Positions 22,951-34,969 of a stretch of 64,000 nucleotides of DNA are shown one piece after another. This DNA comes from Leptodactylus fallax (lineage: Eukaryota; Chordata; Amphibia; Anura; Leptodactylidae). Position 1 is the stretch's first letter. Each line of letters begins with the position of its first letter. The stretch spans positions 667,501 to 731,500 of the forward strand of contig CAMRHE010000357.1 of the NCBI GenBank assembly GCA_947044405.1, written 5' to 3'. The notes under the pieces are model-generated. The model worked only from the letters and a program-made list of their open reading frames with translations. It was not told where the DNA came from and did no database searches. Position numbers and translations under genes: made by a program.

Positions 22951-25900
22951 GAGTCTACAATGTGTGAGCATACATAGCCAGTTTTCCCATAATTGTGTCA
23001 CAGCTAAACAATTTGAGGAACAGAAAACACAGGTTTGCTGCAGTATTTGCATCTACAGGAAGTAATTCCAGACTGGACTGATCTAATTTACAAAAAGAAC
23101 ACACAAATATGCAAAGTGACTCAAAGCCTATGACTGTGCCAAACTGATTCACTATGATTTACATATTATGAGTGAAGGCTTAACAGGTGATCAGCAAAAC
23201 AGAAACAATAATGAAGTCTTCAAAAGTGAAATTATTGTATGTTTTTATTCCTTTGGATGAGCATACCTGTTCTATTATACTTATTGTTGTATATGTGATG
23301 ACTGACTAGGATATTAACTGCATGCTGGATAAAATCGTTCCAGAAAATACAATACCCGTTGTGATTATAAAGTAGCTGGAAAGATAACTTATTGACTGGC
23401 CTTATTATGCTACAGTATTGAGAGGTGTAACATTAAAGTCCTAACCATATAGATCTTAGAAGCGCAACTTACATAAAAAAACTTATATGAAATAACTGTA
23501 TGATCTTTCATTGCTACACAGCAAGTCTCAACTACAACTGAAAAATCTGTGTTTTTTAATGTTTTTAGCTGGATTTAGTTCTCTATTGATATTCATTTAT
23601 TTCTGATTTATTTGTTACCTATTTGTATTTGTATTCAGTTTATACTTTAAGGTTATGCATTAGCCTCAGTACATCTTAGCTGTGCCCACTCTTTCTTTTT
23701 CCTTTTCAAAAACGTATGAAACCTGCATTAGAGAAATTACAAAGACTGAAAAGAGAAATCTACATTTTACACACCACATGCCTCACTTACTCCTTTTGTT
23801 TGCAGTGTATTATGTCTTTGCATGATGTAATTTATTGAGATGTTGCATGTACTGATCATGCTGTGCACTTAAACGTGAGTGTGTGGGTGTTTTGTGGTAC
23901 ACACCAAGGAAGTGAGACACACGCTGGAACACGTTTCTAAAATACCTGCGTATCTGAAACTATGTTATAGACATTAAAACAAAAGTTTAAATATAATGCC
24001 ATTTCTTTAGAGCCAGATGCATAAAAACCTATAATCCTGGGATCCTCTGTTCACAAAGTCATTGTCTGAAAGAGTTCATGCAGGTGTATAATACCACTGG
24101 CTGCAACTGTAATGCACCACAGAGGTGTGAGCTAGAATATGACAATTGTCTAAATTGGCTATTATGTGAACTAACCATAAATTTTCATATGGATTTACAA
24201 TCTCAAAAGTTTCAATATTCTCATAATATCATAATATTTTTTAACATGCATTTTTATTGAATGTTACAAAAATTCAACACCAGAACCAACAATGTATTTT
24301 AATCATGTATCACTAAAAACATTGACATTCAGATATCAGGCCTGTCACAATCTTCCAATCCAATTCGAGGAGGAACAAAACAAAGAAATATAAATATTTT
24401 CCTAAATACTTCACAGCTCTTTGTACCAAAACAAATAAAAATATACATGTCTAATACAGATCCTTTTCATTGTCCACATACCTGGGTAGGTGTCTTAAGC
24501 CATTATTAAAGCTTGGCATATTGATTTCATAACTTTAACCTATAAATTTTGTTCTAAAATGAAACAAAGTACGTATATCCATTCATTACCTTCAGAAACT
24601 ATTAAAATCTGGTACACCCTAAACTTCAAATTGACCTATGAAAAAATGATAAATCTTGCATGAGTGCATACCATGTTATCTGTAACTGTTGACAGATTTC
24701 AGGATTCCATGGGCCGATATCTGTGACTTGTCCAGCTACCCGCTGTGTATTGGATTGCAACACAGCCCCATAAGTAAAGAATTTACTTTGGATCCCTATG
24801 TGTTTTTATATTACAAATCTGCAGGCACCCCCATGTGCGGCCATATAGTTCTACCATATGGTGCACCTTATTCTCCTATCGAAGCAATGCTTTTAAAGTA
24901 GAATACCCCTGTAATATGGCATCTTCATGTAGTGTAATTGTAAAGGAGTCTGTTCCAGAAAAAATTACAACAGTATATACCCCAGTCAGGGGCTTAGTTA
25001 TAGAGGGCCCAAAGGCCTCTCTACAAAATAAGAAGACACCAATATTATAGATAGCACATAGTAGCTGAGGGGCCTGTTACATATTTTGCATTGGGGACCG
25101 GGAGCTTGAAGTTATGCTTCTGATCCCAGGTTTGATATACTATATTACTTAGAAATGGATATTCCCACCCATTACAAAGAGGAATGCAAAACTTTTATTA
25201 TGCTAGTCAATATGAGCCAAGAAATATTTGCATTGTTTACACAGACCACATAAAGGTCTGAGATCTAGCATAACTGCAGGAGGTAGGTATTTTCTAAAAA
25301 TACAAATATAAAAATATGGAAAAAAAAATAGTTACACAAGGAGCTGTTCAATGTGCAACTGCTAAATATTTATTTATCTTACTTATATACACTGTCCGAT
25401 ATAGGGGTCATATTCTAAATTCCCTATCAGTATATCTTCGGAGTAAATAAAACTTCCACTATAATTTTAAAGATATATAATTTACAGTTTTATAGAAGAA
25501 AGTTTGTAATAGTTTCTGGAATCTCTTATCTTTGTGTTGCGTGCAATATTGGTTTTGTCTTATAAGCGCTGATGGAAAATACTGACCAAAACGCTGATGT
25601 GTGAATAAAGTCTTAGAATAAGCCTACTGATTGGTTGCAAAAACATATCTTAAAAACCTTGAGGAACTGAATAGGAAAGTATACAGAAAAAGTACAGAAT
25701 GAAAAACTTTATTTTCTGAAACCATAATACCCCTTCAATTTACATTCCACCTTAACAGAGTGGTAGTCTGACTAGTAACTATGAACTACTGTGCAACCAA
25801 AGCAGAACAAGTTGCTATAAGCTCCCGCTAAAAGGACCTATTTCCCACCCCCTCTTTTCCCTGCTCTCTGCTCATCGCTCTTCTAAAGGTTATAAGTCCC

Positions 25901-26850
25901 TCTTTTGAAGAACAGTCTCTCTTTCTGAGTCAATTCCACTTTCAACTAATAAAAAGCAACCAGAGCTCTGCAATGTCTAAGATCTCCAGGCGCTGCGGTT
26001 CATACACAGGCTGTATTAGTAATATTGGAGTCACTGAGCACTGGAACTGGAATCATTCTATACTGATGTACACCACTGTTTTGGAATAGGCTAGTATGCT
26101 GACACAGCATAACATACTGTATGTATGCCAGCTCAGCTATTATAAGTAAGTAAGTAGCATTAGATAATACTAAATGTAGAGCTTGAATGTCAAAGCTCAT
26201 ATGCAGAGAGTGTATGCCTGTATCTGTTAGTGTGGTGTTTCTAAATGTTCCTACAAGGTCATATATCGTGCTCATATTAAAAGCATAGCATAAAGACAGT
26301 GTGAATAGCTGTTAAAGACAGGATCAGACTGGCACTCAGGGAAGCATACACTCACTGCACTACATAGAGATAAGCAGTGTACAGCATGTCAGTCAGCATA
26401 CATGCCCATATAACAAACTGGGTTGAATATATAACAAAGTACCCAGTTTATTATATATAGATGCATTGGATGCTTAAGATGACATTTAGGCACAGAGACA
26501 GGTCGACCACTACCCTTCCTCCTGGGCCTTGTCAACTTACTGACAATGTGCCTCTTGCTCACAAGGCTAAGAGTGCCTTAATATAAGGGAAGGGCTAGGT
26601 AGCTGGCTAGTACTCCTGGAATGAATTCCACTGGTGGGTCCTAGGCATCCAGTCCAAAACTGCTTAGCGACATGATGTATATCCCCTTGTGGAATATGTA
26701 TCATTGGTTGAGAACTTACATGTTAGTGTGTGTATGTGTATGCATGTTTGTTACAAGTACACAAAGTATATGTGGACACACAGTAAAAGGTGTTCATATC
26801 TTCCAAAAAATGAAAAAAGTACTGATGTCAAATAAAAAAATAAAGAATAC
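22951..26850. other. Intronic DNA, no gene seen
   Basis: Mostly unique AT-rich sequence. A hAT-like end (CAGGGGCTTAGTTATAGAGG) starts near 24988 without a convincing partner. A MITE-like fragment with CTGACCAAAACGCTGATGTG lies at 25570-25610. No open frame has a recognisable domain. Confidence 0.45.
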
Positions 26851-27487
26851 TTAGGGGGCGTTCACACTACCGCTGGTGACCGTCAGTAGTGTCCATTGCT
26901 ATTGTCCGTTACAAGATTTTAGCATCAGACACTAGCTGAACCGTCAGAAATCCGTTAAAATTTCCATTCATTTCAATGGGGTTTTTTTTGTGTGCGTTTG
27001 TGTCCGTTTACACAAAATCCGTCAGAAGTCCGTTATTTTTTCACGGACAAAAAATCCTACATGCAGGACTTTTTGTCTGTTTGAAAAAAACGGATTCTTG
27101 ATGGACAGCAAGTGTCCGTTATTTTTTTAACATTGAAGTCTATAGGTAACGGACTTATAACGGACAGTAACTGATAGCCATCAGTTACTGTCCGTTATTT
27201 TATGTCTGTTTTTTTCCTGCGCATGCTCAGAAAGCAGGGAAAAAAAAAACGGACAGTGTTTAAAAAACGGACAGTGTTAAAAAACGGACACTAACTGATG
27301 CTTACTGATGCTAATGTGTCAGGTTTTTTTAACTAATCCATTAATTGAATCAGTTAATAAAACGGACACATTAACATCAGTGTCCGTTAATGTCTGTTAT
27401 GATAGGTGTCAGGTTTTTTTTTTTTGTTTTTCTTTTTTAATGGACACTATCAGAACGGACATCAATGGTAGTGTGAACCCTGCCTTA
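26851..27487. mobile_element. Harbinger-like MITE, copy 2 (longer)
   Basis: TTA duplications (26851-26853, 27485-27487) flank 631 bp. The left end GGGGGCGTTCACACTACCG and right end GTAGTGTGAACCCTGCC match copy 1 at 20343-20622. This copy has extra sequence, including a near-perfect stem at 27151-27196 (TAACGGACAGTAACTGAT with its inverse and a 4 bp loop). Many TGTCCGTT words occur in both directions. The open frame at 27308 is low complexity. No transposase. Confidence 0.82.
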
Positions 27488-28130
27488 CTGGTTAAAGGGA
27501 TTTTTGTGACCTATATATTTATGACCTATCCGTCAGATAGATCATTAATATATGATCAATGGGGATCTGAAGCCCAAGACCCATACAGATCAGCTGTTTG
27601 AAGAGACTACAGCACTCACAAGCACTGTGCCAGTGACCTTACATTTATCAGTGTCAAGTGAATGGGACTGAACTACAATACCAAGCACAGCCCCGACACA
27701 ATGTACAGTCCTGTGTTTGGTGTTCAGCAAAGAGGCTGCAGCACTCCACTTACATATTGATGACCTATCTTTAGGATACGTCATCAACAGGTGATTAGTA
27801 GGATTCTGACATCGGGGACCAATGCAGCTCAGCTCTTTGAAGAGGCTTCAGCATTGACAAGTGCTGTGGCCTCCTCCCTGTGCCATGTATAAATCATATG
27901 GAACAGCAGCTTAATCCCAAACAAGTGAATGATGCTGAGCCGCAATACCAAGTACAGCCCCAATGAAATGTACAGTTAAACTGAACGTTGCAGCCTTTTC
28001 AACCAGCTAATTTGTGGGGGTCCCAGGTGTTAAACACCCACTGTTCACATACTGATGGACTCCCCTTAGGAAAGGTCATCAATATGTAAGTCGCAGAAAA
28101 CCTAACACTAGGACATCAATATGTATGTTC
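27488..28130. repeat. Two adjacent copies of a dispersed repeat with GACCTATC ends
   Basis: Segments with GATCAGCTGTTTGAAGAG (27588) and CAGCTCTTTGAAGAGGC (27829), each followed by a GCAATACCAAG- or TACAATACCAAG-like stretch and a TTGATGACCTATC/GTCATCAA boundary, form two tandem diverged copies. Related fragments occur at 32935-33008, 36535-36775, 59375-59762 and 60300-60400. Class unknown. Confidence 0.6.
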
Positions 28131-31094
28131 CTGCAAACTCCTTTAATTATCTTGCCAATCTGGTGGTCACCAGTCTTTTACTTGTCCATGATGTACTTGC
28201 CGTACATGTGCACATGACTGCTATAGCCAATCACTGCCTTCAGCTGTCCTGTGCAGTACATGAAGGTATCACCACTAATGGCCATTGATTGGCTGCATAG
28301 GTAAAGCTGGGCTATTGAAAGTGCAAGCCTTTTCCTTTGTTTCAGATTATTTATATTTTGCAGTAAATCTACAGAATTTTAAACTTTTTAATATACATCA
28401 TCTTTTCTATCCACAATCATGTACTAAACTATACTTTAGTCTAGTTCTGTGAATACTAGTTAATATTAAAACATGTTCATTAGGCTATTAGGCCCATTGA
28501 TTAGTAAAACAACAGTTATGATGTTAGGATACTTGGTTATTTTTTATGAGTTAACTCAGTTTATAGTTAATTCTTCTACATTTAGGGGAACATCATTCAC
28601 ATTTGACCTTTCATCACATACATTTGAGACAAGTTATAGCGTATGTATAATTTCAGATTGCCAAATATACAAAGAATCTTATAAATTCCATGATTTAATC
28701 CCGCTGTATTTTCCGTGACTGAAGCGTACTTAGGTGAAAATGACTGCACCGCATGTCCCTCAGTTCTGCGCTCATTACTTCAAACATTCACTTTTCTACC
28801 TGCTGTTACTTGGAGTGGAAATAAGGTTGTCCAATAGAGCTAGAAAGTGGTTCATACTTGGTGAGAAGATCAAATGGAAAAAACAAAACTCAAGTTTGGG
28901 AGTTGCATGGCAACTACCCAACTCTAATTCAAGTGACAAATAATGTAAAGATGGAGGGATTTATGTAAATTTTCATTTACAAAAGACAGCATGGGACCTT
29001 TCATCTGCATGTGTTATTCCATTAAATGCACAAAAAGTGGTAATTTCAATCCTACACACGATGCAGAAAATTAGCCTCCCTATTGAAGTATGCCCTATTT
29101 TAAGAACATATCTGTATTGCAGATTTTTCACCAACTTCAATATCTAGTTAGTTCTTACTCTCTACCTATATTAACCTGTGAATAAACAATAAAGGACCTT
29201 TGGAAAACATGTCAATTTAAAGGGACACGCCAGTAAAATAGCAAATTTGAAATGGTCATTATTCCTTATGGAACCGTTATGACTTAAGCTACATTGCATT
29301 ATAATTATCAGTCTGAATGTGTTTGAAAAGATACAGTTGGTAGGTGACAACATTCTTGTGGAGTAGAAGGACTGGTATCTAACAGCACTTCAGATTCCAT
29401 CTGCCAGGATTACTTGGTAAGTATCAATGTATATATTTTATGCCAGCCATATTAGATGAGGCCAAAAGTGACTGAGTTTGTGTTGCCCTGCAGGAGTATT
29501 CTTGCATTTAAGGTGACATATACAGATGTAGCATGTTAAACCTTGCTACATCTGTAGGCTGGCCAAAGTTAGAGATTTTAGATAGCTGCTTTCTTTAAGG
29601 GGTTTTTCCATTTAAAAAATTTATTCTAAATAACTCACTGCAGGAACACCCAACAATCATGAGAATGGGGGCACTAAAGATCCCAAGTGTGCTCTATGCG
29701 AATTGAGTGATGATGCATGTGAGTGGCCATTGCTTAATTCACTCCTATCGGACTGTCAGGACAGAATCCAATGTCTCTTACTTAAATGGAGCAGAGGTTG
29801 TACATTTGGGAGATAGCCTTAAGCTATGTTGAGCGATGCCACAGACTTTGATCGGAGCAGCAGTGCACATGCATGACCACTTTTTTCAAATGGGGGAGCT
29901 GGTGTTAATCTACATTCCTGGAAACGGTTATTAAGGATAATGAAAAATATTTGTAATAGCCAGTTGTACAGGCATGGCCCCATTAGTGGAAGTATGCCTA
30001 TTAAAACATACTGAGTGTTGTCTACTTGGCTCTGTTTTTCATGAAGCTCTTCCAAGAGGTGATTAATACTGCAACATTTTAGCATCATGATATATATTTT
30101 TAACAAATATGAGTACCAGGGTGAACTAGTCCTTACTCACTCATACTTTAGTTCTAGTAACAACTGTTCCTACTATACTACACATCATGTAGGAAAAACA
30201 ACAGGATATAATACACCTACCATCCACATTTCAGGCAAAAGCATTAAGAAAGTAAGCTGCTTTTCTCAGCTCTTTTGCCATCTCTACTTGCCAAATATGC
30301 TATTTGCAATTTAAAATTGGCACTCTTTCCATACAGACAATTAGTTAAACGCAGTTGGCGATTACCCTTGTTTACCATGCTGTACTCTGGTGCATCATAT
30401 TTTCTATTCTCACCCCCATCTTGTTGATCTCCCTTTCTAATGCTGTGTGTGGGTTTGTACTGAATTATCTACAAAAACATATCATATCTCATAATAACAT
30501 TAAAAGTAATACACTGCTTTCAAAATAGATTTGCATTCAGTTCATTATTTAAGGATTATGTGGTCAATAAATCTCAACAGTTTCTATCAAGTAAGCAGAA
30601 AAAAATTATTTTGAATTGGACTGAACTGCAATAACAGATAAAGCCAATGGAGAAGAGAGGCACTACTTCTAGAAAACTCTCCATTTTCATACCATGTTAA
30701 TGGTATTCAAAAGAGGGAACACTTCTTTTTACAGATGGATGAATGGATTTGGATATAACGCCACGGGGGGTCCATTGGAATAAACCAATATGATCTCCAA
30801 TACCGTGTATCCCATGTATGTTTAGGAGGTGTTAGGTGACTTCTTCAGACTTCTTAATTAAGCCCACATTGAATAATGGTGTAGAGTAAGGCCGGGTTCA
30901 CATTGCAGAAAATGAAGAATAATTTGAGGTGGACATCCGACTCAAATTCCTCTTCCATTTCCGTCCTTTTGGCCTCCATTGGCTTTCCCCCACTGATTAG
31001 GCACAGATGAATGAGCTTAATCAAAAAGTTGTCTCCCTCTGTGGATTCTGCTGCTGATCAGCCCTGGAACCTGTGCAAAATTGAGCAGAATGCT
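28131..31094. other. Intronic DNA, no gene seen
   Basis: Unique-looking sequence with a 13 bp-stem hairpin at 29521-29556 (TACAGATGTAGCA and its inverse, 10 bp loop). MITE-like starts TTTAAAGGGACACG (29218) and TTAAGGGGTTTTTCC (29596) have no matched right ends. No coding exon is recognisable. Confidence 0.45.
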
Positions 31095-31716
31095 TACAGT
31101 ATCTCACAAAAGTGAGTACACCCCTCACATTTTTGTAGTAATCTCATTATATATTTTCCTGGGACAACACTAAAGAAATGACACTTTGATACAATCCAAA
31201 GTAGTCAGTGTACAGCTTGTATAATAGTGTAAATTTGTTGTGCCCTGAAAATCACTCAACACACAGCCATTAATGTCAATCATGTATGGTGAGGAGTACA
31301 AAGACAAGGTGCAGCTAGGGCAACATGAGTGCTACTGGCTGTGATGAGCTACAGTTCATTGAGGGAACCATGAATGCCAACATGTACTGTGACATACTGA
31401 AGCAGAGCATGATTCCCTCCCTTCAGAAACTGGGCCGGTATTCTAACATGATAAGGACCCCAAATACACCTCCAAGACGACCACTGCCTTGCTAATGAAA
31501 CTAAGGGTAAAGGTTCTGGACTGGCCAAGCATGTCTCCAGACCTAGCCCCTATTGAGTATCTGTGGGACATCCTCAAACGGAAGGTGGAGGAGTGCAAGG
31601 TCTCTAACATTCTAGCATCCACCAGCATTGTGATGTTGTCATGCGCAATTCATACGGAAGCAGCAGTGTTTCCCCGTAAAAGGTGCCAAAGCAAAAAAAC
31701 ACCCAAAATTGGGTAG
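31095..31716 (+). pseudogene. Tc1 relic, DD34E transposase, internally deleted
   Basis: TA at 31095-31096 is followed by CAGTATCTCACAAAAGTGAG and GTACACCCCTCACATTTTTG, a 5' terminal repeat of a Tc1 family known from fish and amphibians. The N-terminal half of the transposase is deleted; coding resumes at 31325 (GCDELQFIEGTMNANMYCD). A frameshift lies near 31444. Then HDKDPKYTSK (Asp at 31450) leads to SPDLAPIEYLW (Glu at 31555), 34 residues apart as in classical Tc1. The C-terminus decays after SNILAST and no 3' inverted end is visible. Confidence 0.8.
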
Positions 31717-32029
31717 TTTTTCATCGGTGACCTGTTGGAATATTGTAGGTCTTCTATAATTTTCAACCTTTGCATTGCAATGATTGAAAACCCCTTTATT
31801 CCCCCATATAATGGTCCCTCATGACTCCATGAAGTACAGCACCACTTTATAACCCCATATAATGCTTCATTATGCCCCTATATAGTGCAGTATCCTTTAT
31901 TCCTCCATATATTTCCCCTTTCATTCTCATAAAGCCCAGTGGCTCCTTATGCCCCCATATAATGTCCCCTAATCCCCCATATAGTAAAGTTCCCCCTTAT
32001 GCCTGCCCCTTCTCCCCACGCTTTATAGG
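31717..32029. repeat. Degenerate ~30 bp tandem repeat
   Basis: From about 31790 to 32000, words such as CCCCATATAATG and CCTTATGCCCC recur every 28-35 bp. A similar array lies at 33010-33300. Both resemble the interior arrays of hAT elements in this window. The first 70 bases look unique. Confidence 0.5.
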
Positions 32030-32505
32030 GAGCTAGCGGTAAGTGCAGATTTCAAACTTACAGCCCCAGGGCTTTCCCATTATGTGCCCTGGGGATGGAG
32101 ATATTGGTGCCGTTAGTTTCAGCACCGATCTCTGCCCACCATCAGAAGGAGGGCAGAGCTGGGCTGTTAGGAACACCCTCCCGGACAGTACTCGTCCATA
32201 GACTTGTACTGTCAGAGGAGGCATTCCTTACCACCCTGCAATGACGTTGAGCTGTGAGGAACGCCCCACCAGTACAAGTCTATGGACGAGTACTGTCAGG
32301 GGGGCGTTCCTTACAGTCCAACTAGACTGTTAGGAACGCCCTTCTGACAGTGGGCAGAAATTGGGGCCTAAACTAACGGCACCAGTATCTTCAGCCCCGG
32401 GACACATAACGGGAAAGCCGACAGTGTGCTGAATTCAGCACACTGTCAGCTTTCTTGTGGTATATAAAACCGCATGTGCATGAGGACATGCAAGGTCCTC
32501 TTTAA
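32030..32505. repeat. Palindromic TTAA-type MITE, copy A
   Basis: Inverse-related arms: GGAGATATTGGTGCCGTTAG (32097) against CTAACGGCACCAGTATCTTC (32374), and AGTACTCGTCCATAGACTTG occurring with its inverse around 32188 and 32266. The right end is GGTCCTCT followed by TTAA (32502-32505). The left end is decayed. Copy B is at 37853-38293. Confidence 0.7.
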
Positions 32506-34424
32506 CCTTATCAGCACTGCTCATTGCAAAAACCACTGGCACCAGCCCTAGATTTCACAATCACTTACCGCTTGTGGCTACTCGGACCCTCAACCCTTCC
32601 CCACTCCGGAACACTTAACCCTGTCAGCACCTGAGCAGAGAACTGAGGTGTAGTGGTGGGTGTCCGAGCAGTAATTGAGAGTGAAGTCTGCACTTACCAC
32701 TCGGCTCTGTCGATGAGCAGATGGAAGTGCTTGTTGATGTCATCGGCCCTGGCCATGACCCCTTCTCTGTTTACTATGTATCGTTAATTTCATAGTGGTA
32801 AGGCCATGTAACTACAGTTTCATCCTATACATGTCTATGTGACTAGGCTATAAATACATTGCATGGTCATTATAGAACAGACAGTGTGCGATATAAACAG
32901 ACCCCATGGCCCCTTCAAACAGCAGATCAGAGGGAATTCACTGATCTCTTATTGGTGATCTATCCTGAGGATAGATCATGAATAAAAATGAGCTGGAAAG
33001 CCCCTTTATAAAGCCCAAATACCATCATAATCAAATTAATTGCCCCATTATATTATGCCCCCTGACATAAATACTGCCGACTCCCTAATGACTCCTTATA
33101 TAAATGATGCCCCTTTTTATTCATAATGACCCCTTATATAAACTATGCCCCCTCCTATTCATAAAATCCCCTAAGGGCCCCTTTTATGAATGACTCCCCC
33201 TTTAACTTCATAATGTCATCTAGTGACCTCTCATATAAATTATCTCTCCCTTTATAATCATAATGCCCAGTAACAACCCCTTATGCTATTAAAAGGCCCT
33301 CAACTGCCACTGCCTCCTCCTCTTCTTATGTCACTTTCTCTGCACCATGACCACACATAAGACATCTCCGCTTCAGCGCATCGTTGTGATGTCATCGCAC
33401 CTGCCTGTGCGAAGATCCAGACATCTTGTCTGTGGTCTTGGCACCTTGAAAACCCGCAGGCCTGAAGTGACTTGTGGTTTACAAGATAAGAAAGCAGCAG
33501 GATGCATTTTAACTTGATAGGTGTCCAGAAGAATGGCATGTATTAATGACAGCCACAGGGCGGGCCCCACAGAATCAGGTGGCCTGGGGTGGCCGCCCCC
33601 TCTGTTCCCCCCAGCTAGCTATGCCTCTGAGCAGAGATGTATGTGTATGACAGTGCAGCATGGCAGAGATCATATACAGTATTACTGTACATATTGCTGT
33701 ATTACAGATCCATTAAACTGACAGTCTTTTAAGAAGCATAAGTCAGTCTCTTTGAAGAACGTGTTCAGTACTGATGCAAGATGACTCATTGATAACATAT
33801 ATCAACTGGTGTTTTCATTCCACTAAGTGAATAATAGTAGTACATGTTGCATTTTTATAATATGCATGTGTTTTATAGACTCATTTAAATATCCCTATGG
33901 ATAAACATTGACTCTGCATTATGGATAAAAAAAACCAGTTCTAATACTGATACAAATAATGTATGTTATAACTGAACAGGATATGATAAAATCTACTGTG
34001 ACAGTACTGTGTCACCTTAAGGTGGATTCAGGTGCAATAACATAGATTTCCAATCGAATGAATGGAACAGTTGCAGACATTTCTGTAAAAAAATCTGCTA
34101 TATGTGAATCCATTACACAAAAGCAACTAACTTCAATGTTTTGCTTCAAAACTGTTAGTTGCATTATATAATAATAGCAATGTATTATGTAGCAACATAT
34201 AAGGTCGTATTATTACCAGTATATCTTAGACTGTGCCAGAAGTAACAGACATATATGCCTCAATATTTACATGAAAACATTAGAAGTAACTATACAAGCC
34301 TTTTAGTTTGTACCTTCGCATTAGTGTATTCACTAAACAAGGTATATTTACCATCAAAACATAGACTAATCCTGTTAATACTTTAGTTAACAAGATTAAA
34401 AATAACTGTGCTCAAAGTCACACA
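32506..34424. other. Intronic DNA with dispersed repeat pieces
   Basis: A piece of the GACCTATCC-type repeat lies at 32935-33008 and a ~30 bp tandem array at 33010-33300. A hAT-like right end (AGCTAGCTATGCCTCTG) is at about 33612-33628, with no left partner identified. 33629-34424 looks unique. No gene. Confidence 0.45.
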
Positions 34425-34528
34425 TTAAAAGGGTTGTCCGGGGAGTATATATTCACTTACTTGGTCCCTTGGATGCTTTTGATGGACCAGGGGGTTCTGG
34501 CGACATCACGACCGGACAACCCCTTTAA
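34425..34528. mobile_element. Short TTAA-flanked MITE (96 bp)
   Basis: TTAA at 34425-34428 and 34525-34528 flank 34429-34524. The left end AAGGGTTGTCCGG pairs with the right end CCGGACAACCCCT. A TTAA duplication points to a piggyBac-type mover. Related ends occur at 59943-60296. Confidence 0.75.
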
Positions 34529-34969
34529 GTAGTGAGTAGCCTTCAAGGAACTAACTGGGTTGTTTACTAAAATAAAACAGGGTTACATGGTGTGAGGAAA
34601 TGGAGTGCTTGAGTGCAGTTTTGATTTATCCATTGAAATCCATTATGGAGAAAAAGGGACAGAGCAGACACAGAGCAACAGATTTACAATTATGGTTATG
34701 CGCAGTCAGCTGTTCCGTCGGCCATTTTGCAGTGGTCTCATGTAAGAAGAGGCGTGAAGAGGAGGAGACGCGTCAGGAGCAGAAGAGAGAGGCAGCACTG
34801 GAAACCTATGACGAGCCAGTGCTTTGAGCGCAGGGGAACGCCCCCTGTGCTTTCTGAAGACTAATTTGCATAATGAAGAAAGAAGACAAAACTCAAAAAC
34901 GGTGGCGCGGACCTGAAAAATAAAGGTAGGAGAAGAATAGTCTTTCTAAAGGCTATTCCGACGTGCTTT
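34529..34969. repeat. Older dispersed repeat hit by the DD36E element
   Basis: From about 34815, CAGGGGAACGCCCCCTG, CTCAAAAACGGTGG and AAAGGCTATTCC match 10005-10155. The element that follows interrupts it: the repeat appears to continue after 36522 (AGAAATCGATTTTTTAATGA). Confidence 0.5.
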
